Source of the DNA: Notoacmeibacter sp. | GTDB lineage: Bacteria; Pseudomonadota; Alphaproteobacteria; Rhizobiales; Rhizobiaceae | DNA length: 64,000 bases | Assembly: GCA_019912385.1 (NCBI GenBank) | Contig: JAIOIW010000039.1 | Span: forward strand, 1-64,000 | Direction: 5' to 3' | Shown here: positions 50,962 through 60,479 of the stretch, one piece after another | Layout: the number at the start of each line of letters is the position of its first letter | Position numbering within the stretch: position 1 is the stretch's first letter | Made by a program: the position numbers and the translations under genes | The notes under the pieces: model-generated | What the model was told of the DNA's origin: nothing | The model's input: the letters and a program-made list of their open reading frames with translations, nothing else | The model's database searches: none

Positions 50962-52131
50962 GTGGACAAGACGGATCAAAAAGGTATCAACACGCGCCTG
51001 GCACATTCGGGCCATAACCCGAGCGATTTCTTCGGTTTCGTTCAGCCGCCGGTCGTCCATGCCTCGACGGTTCTGTTTCCCGATGCCAATACCATGGCCA
51101 ACCGCACGCAACGCTACACCTACGGCACGCGCGGGACACCGACGAGCGATGCGCTGTGCGCGGCAATCGACGAGTTGGAAGGCTCGGCGGGGACGATCGC
51201 CGTGCCCTCGGGCCTCGCCGCCGTCGTGGTGCCGCTGCTCGCCTTCCTCTCGGCGGGCGACCACGTGCTGATCGTCGATTCGGTCTACAACCCGACGCGG
51301 CGCTTCGCCGACACCATGCTGGCGCGGCTCGGCGTCGAGGTCGAGTACTACGCGCCGGAAATCGGCGCGGACATTGAACGGCTGATGAAGCCGAACACGA
51401 AGGTGGTGTGGACCGAGTCGCCGGGTTCCAACACTTTCGAGATGCAGGACATCCCGGCGATCGCGAAGGTCGCGCGGGCACACGGCGCCGTCACGATGAT
51501 GGACAACACCTGGGCGACGCCGCTCTATTTCCGCCCGCTTGATCACGGCGTCGACATCTCCGTCCATGCCGCGACCAAATATCCCGGCGGCCATTCCGAC
51601 GTGCTGCTCGGCACGGTCTCGGCCAATGCCGCCTGCTGGGAGCGTCTCCACGACACCTTCCTCACGCTTGGCGTCTGCGCCGGGCCGGACGACATCTACC
51701 AGGTCCAGCGCGGGCTCAAGACGATGGGCGTTCGCCTCGATCGCCACCAGAAGAGCGCGCTGGAGATCGCGCGATGGCTGGAAGGCCGGCCGGAAGTGGC
51801 GCGAGTGCTGCATCCCGCCTTGCCCTCGTTTCCAGGTCATGCCATCTGGAAGCGCGATTTTTCCGGTTCGTCCGGCCTGTTCTCCATTGTGCTCGCCGGC
51901 GCCGGCCAGAAGCAGGCACATGCCTTCCTCGACGCGCTCGAGGTCTTCGGCCTCGGCTATTCCTGGGGCGGGCACGAGAGCCTGGCCGTCCATGTGTACC
52001 TCGGCGACCGTACGGTCGCGAAGGGGAACCATGACGGCCCGATGATCCGGCTCCAGATCGGGTTGGAAGATCCCGCCGACCTGATCGCCGACATCGAAAA
52101 GGGGCTGGCCGCGGCGCGGGTGGCTGGATAG
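50962..52131 (+). CDS. metC: Cystathionine beta-lyase (PLP-dependent)
   Basis: 389 residues from GTG 50962, preceded by GGGAAGGAA; the open extension upstream is rejected. It belongs to the Cys/Met-metabolism PLP family: phosphate-binding PSGLAAVVVPLLAFLSAG, the PLP-pairing Asp in MMDNTWATPLYF, and the PLP Lys in HAATKYPGGHSD. It cleaves cystathionine to homocysteine, pyruvate and ammonia. A metC gene divergent from aapJQMP is also known in Rhizobium, supporting the assignment. Confidence 0.92.
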   Translation: MDKTDQKGINTRLAHSGHNPSDFFGFVQPPVVHASTVLFPDANTMANRTQRYTYGTRGTPTSDALCAAIDELEGSAGTIAVPSGLAAVVVPLLAFLSAGDHVLIVDSVYNPTRRFADTMLARLGVEVEYYAPEIGADIERLMKPNTKVVWTESPGSNTFEMQDIPAIAKVARAHGAVTMMDNTWATPLYFRPLDHGVDISVHAATKYPGGHSDVLLGTVSANAACWERLHDTFLTLGVCAGPDDIYQVQRGLKTMGVRLDRHQKSALEIARWLEGRPEVARVLHPALPSFPGHAIWKRDFSGSSGLFSIVLAGAGQKQAHAFLDALEVFGLGYSWGGHESLAVHVYLGDRTVAKGNHDGPMIRLQIGLEDPADLIADIEKGLAAARVAG

Positions 52132-52184
52132 TCTTCCACCCGGCGGAGGAGGCGGCAGGCGATCGCTCCCCGCGGGAGGAGACC

Positions 52185-53800
52185 ATGGAGACTTTTGACT
52201 ACGTCGTGGTTGGCGGTGGATCGGCGGGATGCACGCTCGCTGCGCGCCTGAGCGAGGATCCGTCCGTGACGGTGTGCCTGCTCGAGGCCGGCGGCGGCGG
52301 CAAGGACGTGCTGATCCGCGCGCCGATGGGCATCGTGGCGATGCTGCCCGGCCGGCCGAAGCTCAACAACTGGGCCTACGAGACGGTGCCGCAACCGGGC
52401 CTCGGCGGGCGGCGCGGCTACCAGCCGCGCGGCAAGGCGCTGGGCGGATCGAGCGCCATCAACGCCATGCTCTACATTCGCGGCCACCCGTCGGATTATG
52501 ACGACTGGGCGGCGGCTGGCTGCAACGGCTGGTCGTGGAACGAGGTATTGCCCTGGTTCCTGAAATCGGAGAACAACGAGCGCGGAAGCAGCGAGTTGCA
52601 TGGCGCTGGCGGGCCGCTGCAGGTGTCGGAACAACGTTCGCGCACGCCATATCGCAAGCTTTCGTCGATGCCGCCGGCGCGCTGCAGATCCGCCGAAACG
52701 ACGATTTCAACGGCGCGGTCCAGGAAGGCGCCGGGCTCTACCAGGTGACGCAGTTCCATGGCGGCAAGAAGAACGGCGAGCGCTGTTCGGCGGCCGCGGC
52801 CTATCTGCATCCGGTCATGGACCGGCCCAACCTGAAGGTGGAGACGAACGCGCACGCCACGCGCATCCTGTTCGACGGAAAGCGCGCGACGGGGGTCGAG
52901 TTCAGGCGCGGCAAGAACACGCTGCGGGTCGGCGCGCGGCGCGAGGTCATCCTGTCGGGCGGGGCCTTCGCCTCGCCGCAACTCCTGATGCTCTCGGGCG
53001 TCGGGCCAGGCGAAGCGCTGAAAAAGCACGGTATCGAAGTACGGCACACGCTCGATGGCGTGGGCGAGAATCTGCACGATCACATCGACTTCGTGCTCGC
53101 CTGGAAATCGCCCGACTCCACGCTTCTCGGCATCGGCCCGGCCGGCGGCCTGCATATAATGCGGCAGGTCCTGCAATGGCGGCGCGATGGCACCGGCATG
53201 GTCGCCTCGCCCGGCGCTGAGGGCGGCGCGTTCCTGAAGACGCGGCCCGATCTGGAACGGCCCGACGTGCAACTTCATTTCGTTTCCGCCATTGTCGATG
53301 ACCATGCCCGCAAGCTGCATCTGGGTTACGGCTATTCCTGCCATGTCTGCGTGTTGCGGCCGCGTTCGCGGGGAACCGTCGCGCTTTCCTCGGCCGATCC
53401 GATGACCGCGCCGCTGATCGATCCTGGGTTCCTGACCGACGAGCATGACATGGCGACGCTTATGCGCGGGGCGAAGCTGACGCGCGACATCATGATGGCG
53501 CCGCCGCTCGACAAGTGGCGCGGCAAGGAACTCTATACCCGCGACGGCATGAGCGATGAGGAATGGGAGAGCCAGATCCGCTCGCGCGCGGACACGGTCT
53601 ATCACCCGGTCGGCACCTGCCGCATGGGCAAGGACGCAAAGGCGGTAGTCGATCCGCAATTGCGGGTGCGCGGGCTGGAGGGCCTGCGCGTGGCCGATGC
53701 CTCGGTGATGCCAAACGTGATCGGCGGCAATACCAACGCGCCGACCATCATGATCGCCGAACGCGCCGCCGACTTCGTCAAGGCAGCGGCGCGGCCCTGA
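52185..53800 (+). pseudogene. GMC-family FAD oxidoreductase with a frameshift
   Basis: Read in two frames this is a full-length GMC protein, similar to choline or alcohol dehydrogenases. The first frame (52185 to about 52650) has the FAD motif YVVVGGGSAGCTLAARLSED and GKALGGSSAINAMLYIRGH. The second frame (about 52640-53800) resumes with FAHAISQAFVDAAGALQ and continues through NDDFNGAVQEGAGLYQV to the active-site end HPVGTCRMGKDAKAVVDP and NTNAPTIMIAERAADF. Homologues read QRSPNPF between these parts. The break is a loss of 3n+1 bases in CGTTCG, best explained by a 13-bp (or 10-bp) deletion between two CGTTCG copies. It may be a true pseudogene or an assembly error. Confidence 0.85.
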
Positions 53801-54568
53801 TCAGGCGATCGTCACCCCGCCGTCGGCGACGATAACCTGGCCGGTGATGAAGCTTGCCGCGTCGGAAGCGAGGAATGCGGCGACCGGGCCGATCTCGGTC
53901 GGATCGCCGATACGGCGCAACGGGGTCTGGGCGTTGCGCATCTTCAGCAACTTCTCGTCTTCCCACAGTGCGCGGGCAAAGTCGGTCTTGATGAGGCCCG
54001 GCGCTACGCAGTTGACGCGCACCTTGTCGGGGCCGTGCTCGACGGCGAGGTTGCGGGCGAGCGCGAAATCGGCCGCCTTGGAAATGCCGTAGGCGCCGAT
54101 GACCGGGTTGCCGCGCAGGCCGCCGATCGACGAGATGATGACGATCGAACCGCCGCCCCTGGCCTTCATGCCGGGGATCACGCGATTGCACAGCCACAGG
54201 TTGGACTTGACGTTGGAACCCATGATCTTGTCGAACGCCTCGTCGGTCAGTTCGGCGAGCGGGCCGTAGGCGGGATTGACCGCGGCATTGCAGACGAGGA
54301 TGTCGGGCGTGCCCCAATGACGCTCGGTCTCGGCGATGAGGCCTTCGACCTGGTCCTTGCGGGAAATGTTGCAGGGGACGACCAGCGCTTCGCCGCCGGC
54401 GTTGCGGATCAGCGATGCAGCCTCCTCGCAGACCTCGGCCTTGCGGCTGGAAATGACAACTTTCGCGCCCAGGCCCGCCATGCATTCGGCGGTGGCGAGA
54501 CCGATGCCGCGGCTGGATCCGGTGATGACGGCGATCTTGCCTTCGAGCGAAAAGGGATTGGCGTACAT
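53801..54568 (-). CDS. Short-chain dehydrogenase/reductase
   Basis: 255 residues from ATG 54568; upstream in-frame codons are not protein-like. Classical SDR motifs: cofactor GSSRGIGLATAECM, NNAG-equivalent CNAAVNP, catalytic Ser in IISSIGG, Tyr-x3-Lys in YGISKAA, and a C-terminal GQVIVADGGVTIA. The Arg of SSRKAEV after the second strand suggests NADP preference. It is the last gene of the GST - Rieske - GS-like operon, starting 11 bp after the ligase. It directly abuts the stop of the convergent GMC gene. Confidence 0.9.
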   Translation of the reverse strand: MYANPFSLEGKIAVITGSSRGIGLATAECMAGLGAKVVISSRKAEVCEEAASLIRNAGGEALVVPCNISRKDQVEGLIAETERHWGTPDILVCNAAVNPAYGPLAELTDEAFDKIMGSNVKSNLWLCNRVIPGMKARGGGSIVIISSIGGLRGNPVIGAYGISKAADFALARNLAVEHGPDKVRVNCVAPGLIKTDFARALWEDEKLLKMRNAQTPLRRIGDPTEIGPVAAFLASDAASFITGQVIVADGGVTIA

Positions 54569-54579
54569 GGCGGAGCCTT

Positions 54580-56052
54580 TCAGAACAGCGAGAAATATTC
54601 GCGGTGCTCCCATTCGGAGACCGTCGAGAGATAGCGGTTCCACTCCGCCTGCTTGATGTGGGTGAAATAATCCACGAAACCGTCGCCGAGTTCCGAACGC
54701 CAGAAGGCGCTCGCCGAAAACGCGGCGATGGCGTCGCCGAGATTGCGCGGCAAGGCCGGCGCGGCGGCGGCATAGGGCGTGTCGGCGGGCGGCGGGGCCT
54801 CAAGTCCGCGGGCAATTCCGTCAAGGCCGGCGAATATCTGCGAAGCGAAGACGAGATAGGGATTGGCGGCGGATTCGGGCGTGCGGTTCTCGATACGGCT
54901 CGCCGGATCGCCCTGCCGCATCAGGGCGCGGATCATCGCGCCCTTGTTGTCGCGGGCCCACTGCACACGATCGGGGGCCAGCATGTGGGGCTGGTAGCGC
55001 CGGTAGCCGTTGACCGTCGGCGTCGTCAGCAGGCAGCTTTCGATCGCATGGTCGAGCAGACCGGCGATCCAGCCGCCTGCCTGCGGCGACAGCGCCTCGC
55101 CCGCGCCGGGCACGAAGCGGTTCACGCGATCGTCGATGCCGACGAGGGACTGGTGGATGTGCCAGCCGCTGCCGACCGCGTTATCCACCTTCGGCCGCGT
55201 CATGAACGTGGCGTGGAGGTCGTTACGGCGGCATATCTCCCGGGTGGCATGGCGAAACAGCACGGTGGAATCGGCCTGGGCAAGCGGACCCGCCGGGTCG
55301 AAGGTGAACTCGAACTGGCTCGGCCCGAACTCGACCTCCATCGAGCGCACCGGCAGTCCCAGCGCCTGCGCGGTGCGGCGGATTTCGTCCATCACCGGCT
55401 CCAGCGCGTCGTACCGACTTTCGGTCAGGTACTGGTAACCGTGCGCGAGCAACGTGGTTTCCGGCGGCGATGCCGGCATGCCGCCGTCGGCATGGTCCAG
55501 TTTCGGATCGCTGACCTGGTAGACGTGGAACTCCAGTTCCAGGCCGAACAGCGCATCGAGGCCGGCGGCGTCGAGCCTGGCGACCGCATTGCGCAGGATG
55601 GCGCGGGTCGAGACCGGCAGCGGGCTGCCGTCGGCCATGTGGATGTCGCACAGCAGCAGCGCGGAGTGCGGCGACCATGGCAGCACATGGAACCGGTCCG
55701 GGTCCGGTACCATGAGGATGTCGGCGGCGCCCGTGAGCACGCCTAGGCCAAAGCCCGCATCGGTGCCCCAGACGTCGAAAACAGTGCGGTTCGAGGTGTC
55801 CTTCAGGATCAGCGTCGACGTCATGGAGACGCCGTTGCGGAAGGCTGACGCCAGCGCGGAAGCCACGATGGCCTTGCCGCGCAGGATGCCGTGCTGGTCG
55901 ACGAAGCACAGGCGCACCGTCTCCAGACCATCGGTCCCGACCGCACGGACCAGTTCGGCGGCTCGCTCGAACTGCTCGTCGTCCAGCAGGCCGGTTCGAC
56001 CGACCAGCCCCGACTTCAGCGCCGCCGCGCCGCCTTGCCCACCCATCAGCAT
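54580..56052 (-). CDS. Glutamine-synthetase-like gamma-glutamyl ligase
   Basis: 490 residues. The GS beta-grasp and catalytic domains are recognisable: metal-binding Glu in FGLELEFHVYQV and VEFGPSQFEFTF, the GSGWHIHQSL motif, the ammonium/ATP region DNKGAMIRALM, and the ENRTPESAANPYL block. It is not a canonical GlnA; it resembles the PuuA/GlnT/FluG group that glutamylates amines or other acceptors. It is cotranscribed with a Rieske oxygenase 13 bp upstream and an SDR 11 bp downstream. That pairing suggests glutamylation of an amine substrate or intermediate, but the acceptor is unknown. Confidence 0.85.
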   Translation of the reverse strand: MLMGGQGGAAALKSGLVGRTGLLDDEQFERAAELVRAVGTDGLETVRLCFVDQHGILRGKAIVASALASAFRNGVSMTSTLILKDTSNRTVFDVWGTDAGFGLGVLTGAADILMVPDPDRFHVLPWSPHSALLLCDIHMADGSPLPVSTRAILRNAVARLDAAGLDALFGLELEFHVYQVSDPKLDHADGGMPASPPETTLLAHGYQYLTESRYDALEPVMDEIRRTAQALGLPVRSMEVEFGPSQFEFTFDPAGPLAQADSTVLFRHATREICRRNDLHATFMTRPKVDNAVGSGWHIHQSLVGIDDRVNRFVPGAGEALSPQAGGWIAGLLDHAIESCLLTTPTVNGYRRYQPHMLAPDRVQWARDNKGAMIRALMRQGDPASRIENRTPESAANPYLVFASQIFAGLDGIARGLEAPPPADTPYAAAAPALPRNLGDAIAAFSASAFWRSELGDGFVDYFTHIKQAEWNRYLSTVSEWEHREYFSLF

Positions 56053-56065
56053 CTATCCTGTCGGT

Positions 56066-57388
56066 TCAGCGCGCGTTCGCCCAGGCGCAGGCCGCGCGCC
56101 TGGCCTGGTCGGCGGCAACATAGGTCTCCAACCAGTCCTGGCCGGCATCGGCAATGGCGTCGACCGCCACGGGACCGGTGATCGCCGCCGCGCGCGCCGC
56201 GTCGACGGCCATCGGCATGGAAGCGGCATCGTCCTTTCCGGCCGCCTCGATCGCCGAACGCAGCATCCGGCGGTAGCGGATGATCGCGGCGTCGGACTTG
56301 CCGAGATGTTCTTCGCGGCGGTCCTGGATACGGCCCATGGACTCGACAGCCCACTGGTCGTGGACGTTGATGTCGAGACCCATGCCGGTATAGGTGCGGT
56401 CCTTCTGCTCTTCCGGATCGTAGCCGTAATTGTTGGAGCGGTTCTTCAGCGGCGCATAGTCGGGCAGGCGATGCTCCTTCAGCCGCTGCTCGCGCATCAG
56501 CGCCTTGTCGACCGGCTTGCCGAAGCTGGTGAACATCGAATACCAGTAGCAATTGCCGTCATCGACCGGCACGTGCCATTGGGTAATCGTCATCTCGTTC
56601 GACATCGGGATGCAGATCGCCTCCGGGAAGACCTGGTTGGTGACGCGCACATGGGTGCGGCCATCGGCGAGATGGCGCAGCGAGATGATGCGCAGGCCGT
56701 AATCGGTTTCCTCGACATTGATGTCGGGGCGCGGATATTCGCGCAGCACCTGGGTCATGGGTATATCGGTGCCGGCGGCGCGATCGCGGAACTGCTTGCC
56801 GTAGCCCTCGTTCGGGTCCTCGTCCTGCAGGAAGCGATGCAGGAAGGATGCATGCGCCGGGTCGATGCCGACCTCCAGCGCCTGGAGCCAGTTGCACTCC
56901 CAGAGCCCCTTGAAGGCGAAGACATGGCTTTCGGGGGCTTCGAAACAGTCGAATGCCGGAAAGGGCGGCGGATCGCCGGCGCCCAGATAGGCGAAGATGA
57001 TGCCGTTCTTCTCGATGACCGGATAGGAGACCGTACGCACGTTCTCATGCATGCGGCTGCCTTCCGGCTCGGCCGGCTGTTCGACGCATTGGCCGGTTCG
57101 GTCGAAATGCCAGCCATGGAACGGGCAGCGCAGACCGTTGTCCTCAAGCCGGCCGAAACACATGTCGGCGCCGCGATGCGGGCAATGGCGGGCGATGAGG
57201 CCAAGTTCGCCGTCGTCGTCGCGGAACAGCACGAGGCGCTCTCCCAGCAGCGTCACCGGCACAACGGGCCGGGAGGAAACCAGTTCCTCGGCAAGCGCGG
57301 CGGGTTGCCAGTAGCGGCGCAGCACCTTGCCGGCTGCCGTGCCCGGTCCGGTCCGGGTAATCAGGTCGTTCTGCTCCTGGCTCATCAT
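56066..57388 (-). CDS. Rieske non-heme iron oxygenase, alpha subunit (phthalate/LigX-type)
   Basis: 440 residues. The Rieske [2Fe-2S] site is C69-x-H71 and C88-x2-H91 (CPHRGADMC, CPFHGW). The mononuclear iron site is in GIDPAHASFLH (His179 and His184, Asp176). A C-terminal block SMGRIQDRREEHLGKSDAAI is typical of the LigX-like C-terminal domain. Such enzymes are single-component oxygenases for O-demethylation or dihydroxylation of aromatics, fed by a separate reductase. No reductase or ferredoxin gene is adjacent. The operon continues with the GS-like ligase and SDR. Confidence 0.9.
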   Translation of the reverse strand: MMSQEQNDLITRTGPGTAAGKVLRRYWQPAALAEELVSSRPVVPVTLLGERLVLFRDDDGELGLIARHCPHRGADMCFGRLEDNGLRCPFHGWHFDRTGQCVEQPAEPEGSRMHENVRTVSYPVIEKNGIIFAYLGAGDPPPFPAFDCFEAPESHVFAFKGLWECNWLQALEVGIDPAHASFLHRFLQDEDPNEGYGKQFRDRAAGTDIPMTQVLREYPRPDINVEETDYGLRIISLRHLADGRTHVRVTNQVFPEAICIPMSNEMTITQWHVPVDDGNCYWYSMFTSFGKPVDKALMREQRLKEHRLPDYAPLKNRSNNYGYDPEEQKDRTYTGMGLDINVHDQWAVESMGRIQDRREEHLGKSDAAIIRYRRMLRSAIEAAGKDDAASMPMAVDAARAAAITGPVAVDAIADAGQDWLETYVAADQARRAACAWANAR

Positions 57389-57427
57389 GGCCGTTTTCCT
57401 CCCTTTTTTCTGGCCCCGCAGGCGATG

Positions 57428-58081
57428 CTATTCGGCGTCGGGCTGGTTCATCGGCGCGGCCTCGACAAAGGCCGGAATCCGCATGCAGCGCTCATAAATC
57501 GCGTTGATCGTCGGATAGGGCGCCATGTCGACATTGAAACGACCGTTGTTGGCGACCTGCGCGACCAGGCAAAGATCGGCGATCGTAACCGTATCGCCGT
57601 GACAGTAGAGCCCCGTGCCGCCATCTTCAGCCAGGATGGTCTCCATCGGCTCGAACGTCTCCTTCACCCAGTGACGGAACCAGTCGGCAACGGTCTCGTC
57701 GTCCGCGCCGAAGCGCTCGCGCAGCGCATTCAGGACGCGCAGATTGTTGACCGGATGGATGTCGCAACCAATCATCTGGGCGAGCATGCGCACCCGCGCG
57801 CGGCCGCGCGGATCGGCCGGCAGCAGCGGCGGCTCGGGCACCATCTCGTCGATGAATTCCAGGATCGCCAGCGATTGCGCGATCGTCGTGCCGTCTTCCC
57901 AGACGAGCGCCGGAACGAGGCCTTGCGGGTTCAACGACAGGTATTCCGGCTTGCGGTGCCCGCCGAAGCGCAGGTGATGGGCGACATATTCGTAGTCGAT
58001 GCCCTTCAGGTTCAGCGCTATGCGCACGCGGTAGGAGGTGGAGGAGCGGAAATAATTGTGCAGGACGGTCCTGGGCATCAT
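57428..58081 (-). CDS. Zeta-type glutathione S-transferase / maleylacetoacetate isomerase-like
   Basis: 217 residues from ATG 58081 (ATG 58078 or GTG 58087 possible). The zeta-class signature YFRSSTSYRVRIALNLKG is close to the SSCSWRVRIAL motif of maleylacetoacetate isomerase; the usual Cys is Thr here. The N-terminal thioredoxin fold ends with DGTTIAQSLAILEFID. It may isomerise a ring-cleavage product or detoxify an electrophile from the Rieske pathway. It is the first gene of the operon, separated from soxF by a strong terminator. Confidence 0.85.
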   Translation of the reverse strand: MMPRTVLHNYFRSSTSYRVRIALNLKGIDYEYVAHHLRFGGHRKPEYLSLNPQGLVPALVWEDGTTIAQSLAILEFIDEMVPEPPLLPADPRGRARVRMLAQMIGCDIHPVNNLRVLNALRERFGADDETVADWFRHWVKETFEPMETILAEDGGTGLYCHGDTVTIADLCLVAQVANNGRFNVDMAPYPTINAIYERCMRIPAFVEAAPMNQPDAE

Positions 58082-58159
58082 GATCACTTAACATTGAAAC
58101 GGTCGGCAGTTTCACAGCCGGCCGCCTGACTGGCAAGTGGCATTAGCTGAAAACTAAAA

Positions 58160-58191
58160 GGAAACGGCGGCCGTTGACAGCCGCCGCTTCC
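58160..58191 (-). terminator. Terminator at the end of the sox operon
   Basis: Arms GGAAACGGCGGC (58160-58171) and GCCGCCGCTTCC (58180-58191) pair with one G-U. On the minus strand they are followed by TTTTAGTTTT. It starts 22 bp after the soxF stop and separates sox from the GST - Rieske operon. Confidence 0.88.
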
Positions 58192-58213
58192 CCTGACCCC
58201 AAGCCGCTCGCGA

Positions 58214-59485
58214 TCAGCCGAACATGTCGGCCGTGATGCCGGCGTACCAGCCGACGGATTCCTCGTAGGTCGCCTTTCGCAGCGCCGCATCCTCACCGGT
58301 CTGGCTGATGAACGTCGTGGTTGCCGCGATCTTGCCTTCCGCCGGGGCATATTGCGCGCCTACCTTCACGCCATCGTCCGTCTCGATCAGGCTCCAGCAG
58401 GTGTTGGAGTATTTTGCCGGGAAGACTTTCGACTTGAGGAGGTCGCCGCGCACGTTCATCGCCGCCACCTTGGCCTGGCTGTTGGCGGAGAAGCCCGACT
58501 TGGGCATGGCGCCGGCAATCGAGGCGTCTCCGATGACGAAGATGTTCTCGTCGGCGGTCGAGCGCATGGAGCCGGCGTCGATCGGGCAGAAACCGCTATC
58601 GTTGGTGAGTCCGGCCTCCTGGGCGATCCTGCCCGCCCTCTGGGCCGGAATGACGTTGAGCAGCGCACCCTTGAACGTGTCCAGATCGGTTTCAACGGTA
58701 CCGGCATTGACGTCGATGCCCTTGATACCGCCATGCACGTCGGGACCATACCACTCGACCATGCCGGTGTAGTGTTTCTGCCACCCCTCCTGGAAGAGGC
58801 CCTGCTTGGAGAACTTGTCCTTGGGGTCGATGATGATGATCTTGGCGTCCACGCCCTTGGACTTGAGCACGTGGGCCATCATCGAGACGCGCTCGTAGGG
58901 GCCGGGCGGGCAGCGATAGGGATTGGGCGGCGCGACCATGACGATCTGCTGGCCATTCTCGATCGCGTCCAGCTTGGCCTTGAGCAGTTGCGTCTGCGGA
59001 CCGGCCTTCCAGGCGTGCGGCGCGATCTCGGCGGCCTCTTCCGAGTAGCCCGGCACGGAATCCCAGACCAGGTCGATGCCGGGCGAGACCACGAGGCGGT
59101 CGTAGGGGATCTTCGACCCGTCGGCCATTGAGACCATCCTTGCATCGCGGTCGACGCCGACCGCCCAACCGGTCACCTTCTTGATCCCGTAGTTCGATTC
59201 CAGCGTCTCGTAGCTGTGGGTGATCGACGCGAAATCGCGATAACCGCCAAGATAGAGGTTGGAGAAGAAGCAGGTCGTGAAATTGTCGGCGGAGTCGATC
59301 AGCGTGACATCGATCGCGCCTTCGGAATCCTTGGCAATATAGCGCGCCGCGGTCGCACCGCCGGCACCACCGCCGATCACGACAACCCTGGGCTTATCCT
59401 GGGCACGAAGATAGGTGGGCATGGCGAGCGTGGCGGTACCAGCCCCCATCACCAGCGCGAATTGCCTGCGTGTCAGTTTTGTCAT
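58214..59485 (-). CDS. soxF: Sulfide dehydrogenase flavoprotein SoxF (FccB type)
   Basis: 423 residues. A Tat-type signal, MTKLTRRQFALVMGAGTA, precedes the FAD-binding KPRVVVIGGGAGGATAARYI. The second half has the FCSD C-terminal domain and the FAD-contact ENIFVIGDASIAGAMPKSGF. Redox-active Cys are seen in FTTCFFSN and in YRCPPGPYER. It should oxidise sulfide in the periplasm, passing electrons to the diheme SoxE encoded just upstream. In Paracoccus pantotrophus, SoxF also stimulates the Sox system. Confidence 0.92.
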   Translation of the reverse strand: MTKLTRRQFALVMGAGTATLAMPTYLRAQDKPRVVVIGGGAGGATAARYIAKDSEGAIDVTLIDSADNFTTCFFSNLYLGGYRDFASITHSYETLESNYGIKKVTGWAVGVDRDARMVSMADGSKIPYDRLVVSPGIDLVWDSVPGYSEEAAEIAPHAWKAGPQTQLLKAKLDAIENGQQIVMVAPPNPYRCPPGPYERVSMMAHVLKSKGVDAKIIIIDPKDKFSKQGLFQEGWQKHYTGMVEWYGPDVHGGIKGIDVNAGTVETDLDTFKGALLNVIPAQRAGRIAQEAGLTNDSGFCPIDAGSMRSTADENIFVIGDASIAGAMPKSGFSANSQAKVAAMNVRGDLLKSKVFPAKYSNTCWSLIETDDGVKVGAQYAPAEGKIAATTTFISQTGEDAALRKATYEESVGWYAGITADMFG

Positions 59486-59533
59486 CGGTGTCCTCCCTGG
59501 ATGACGGTTGGCGTGAAGTTTTGCCGGCAGACG

Positions 59534-60295
59534 CTATTGCGGCTCCAGCGAACTGAAATATTCGGCGAGCGCGGCGATCTCCTCGTTCCCGAGATTGGCG
59601 ACGCGCAGTTTCATCACCTCATTGCGGCGGACATTTGTCTTGTATTCGAACAGCGAGCGGATGAAATAATCCCGCGGCACGCCGACGATAGAGGGAATGC
59701 CTTCGACCTGGCCGGTGATCTGGTGGCATGTGACGCATTCGGACCCTAGATATTCGCCGTAGTCGCGGTCACCTTCCATGGCCAGCACGATGTCCGTGAA
59801 CTCGCGCGCCGGGCCGTGGGTGTCGGGCTCGATGCGCGCGGGATCGGCGGCGGGCGCGGCCCGCGCCATCGACTGGAGCCACGCAATCAGATCCGCGCGA
59901 TCCTTCTCCTTCGACATGCCGCGAAACGACATGCGGTTGCCAGGAATGAATTCGCGCGGTTTCTGGAGATAGGCGTCGAGGTTTTCCACCGACCAGACCA
60001 GCCCTTCGGTAGCGGCCTTTTCCATGGCGCCGGAATACCTGAAGCCCTCGATCGAGGCGGCCTTGCGCCCAATGATCCCGTCGAGATGAGGCCCGACCTT
60101 GTTGTGGGCGCCCTCTCCGATCTCGTGGCAGGTCTTGCAGTTGCCGTAGAGCTTTTCCCCCGCGGCGGGATCGCCGCTGCCGGCAAATGACGATGAGCCG
60201 CTACTCATGACCGCCAGAATGGCTGCCACCAGCGCGCGTGCCGCTGGAACATGCCATATTCCGCGTATTGCCTTGCAGGTATCCCATTCCCGCAT
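59534..60295 (-). CDS. soxE: Diheme cytochrome c SoxE (FccA-like)
   Basis: 253 residues from ATG 60295, preceded by a strong GGGAGGAGG; upstream in-frame codons are rejected. After a signal peptide (about residues 1-38), the first class I cytochrome domain has CKTCH (53-57). The second domain, FccA-like, has CVTCH (187-191) with EGIPSIVGVPRDYF and LGNEEIAALAEYFSSL. It receives electrons from SoxF. It follows the soxC remnant by about 250 bp, so it may have its own promoter. Confidence 0.88.
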   Translation of the reverse strand: MREWDTCKAIRGIWHVPAARALVAAILAVMSSGSSSFAGSGDPAAGEKLYGNCKTCHEIGEGAHNKVGPHLDGIIGRKAASIEGFRYSGAMEKAATEGLVWSVENLDAYLQKPREFIPGNRMSFRGMSKEKDRADLIAWLQSMARAAPAADPARIEPDTHGPAREFTDIVLAMEGDRDYGEYLGSECVTCHQITGQVEGIPSIVGVPRDYFIRSLFEYKTNVRRNEVMKLRVANLGNEEIAALAEYFSSLEPQ

Positions 60296-60479
60296 ACAGC
60301 CTCCTCCCAAAGCGCCGTTTTGCAGGCCCGGCCGGTCCGGCTCATCCGGTCGTTGCCGCCCGTTCCATTGTTGCTCTCGCTCCTCCCCGCAGTCTCCGTC
60401 GTGCGGACAAAACTCCCTGCATTTTCCCAACCCGGCACATGGACAGACACATCCATCGGGCGCAAAAACATAGGTCGAT

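Noticed and set aside
55589-58129. 846-codon open frame on the plus strand
   Set aside because: It is antisense to the GS-like, Rieske and GST genes, which have clear family motifs; the plus-strand product is low-complexity Arg/His/Gly-rich with no recognisable domain. It is a GC-rich shadow.
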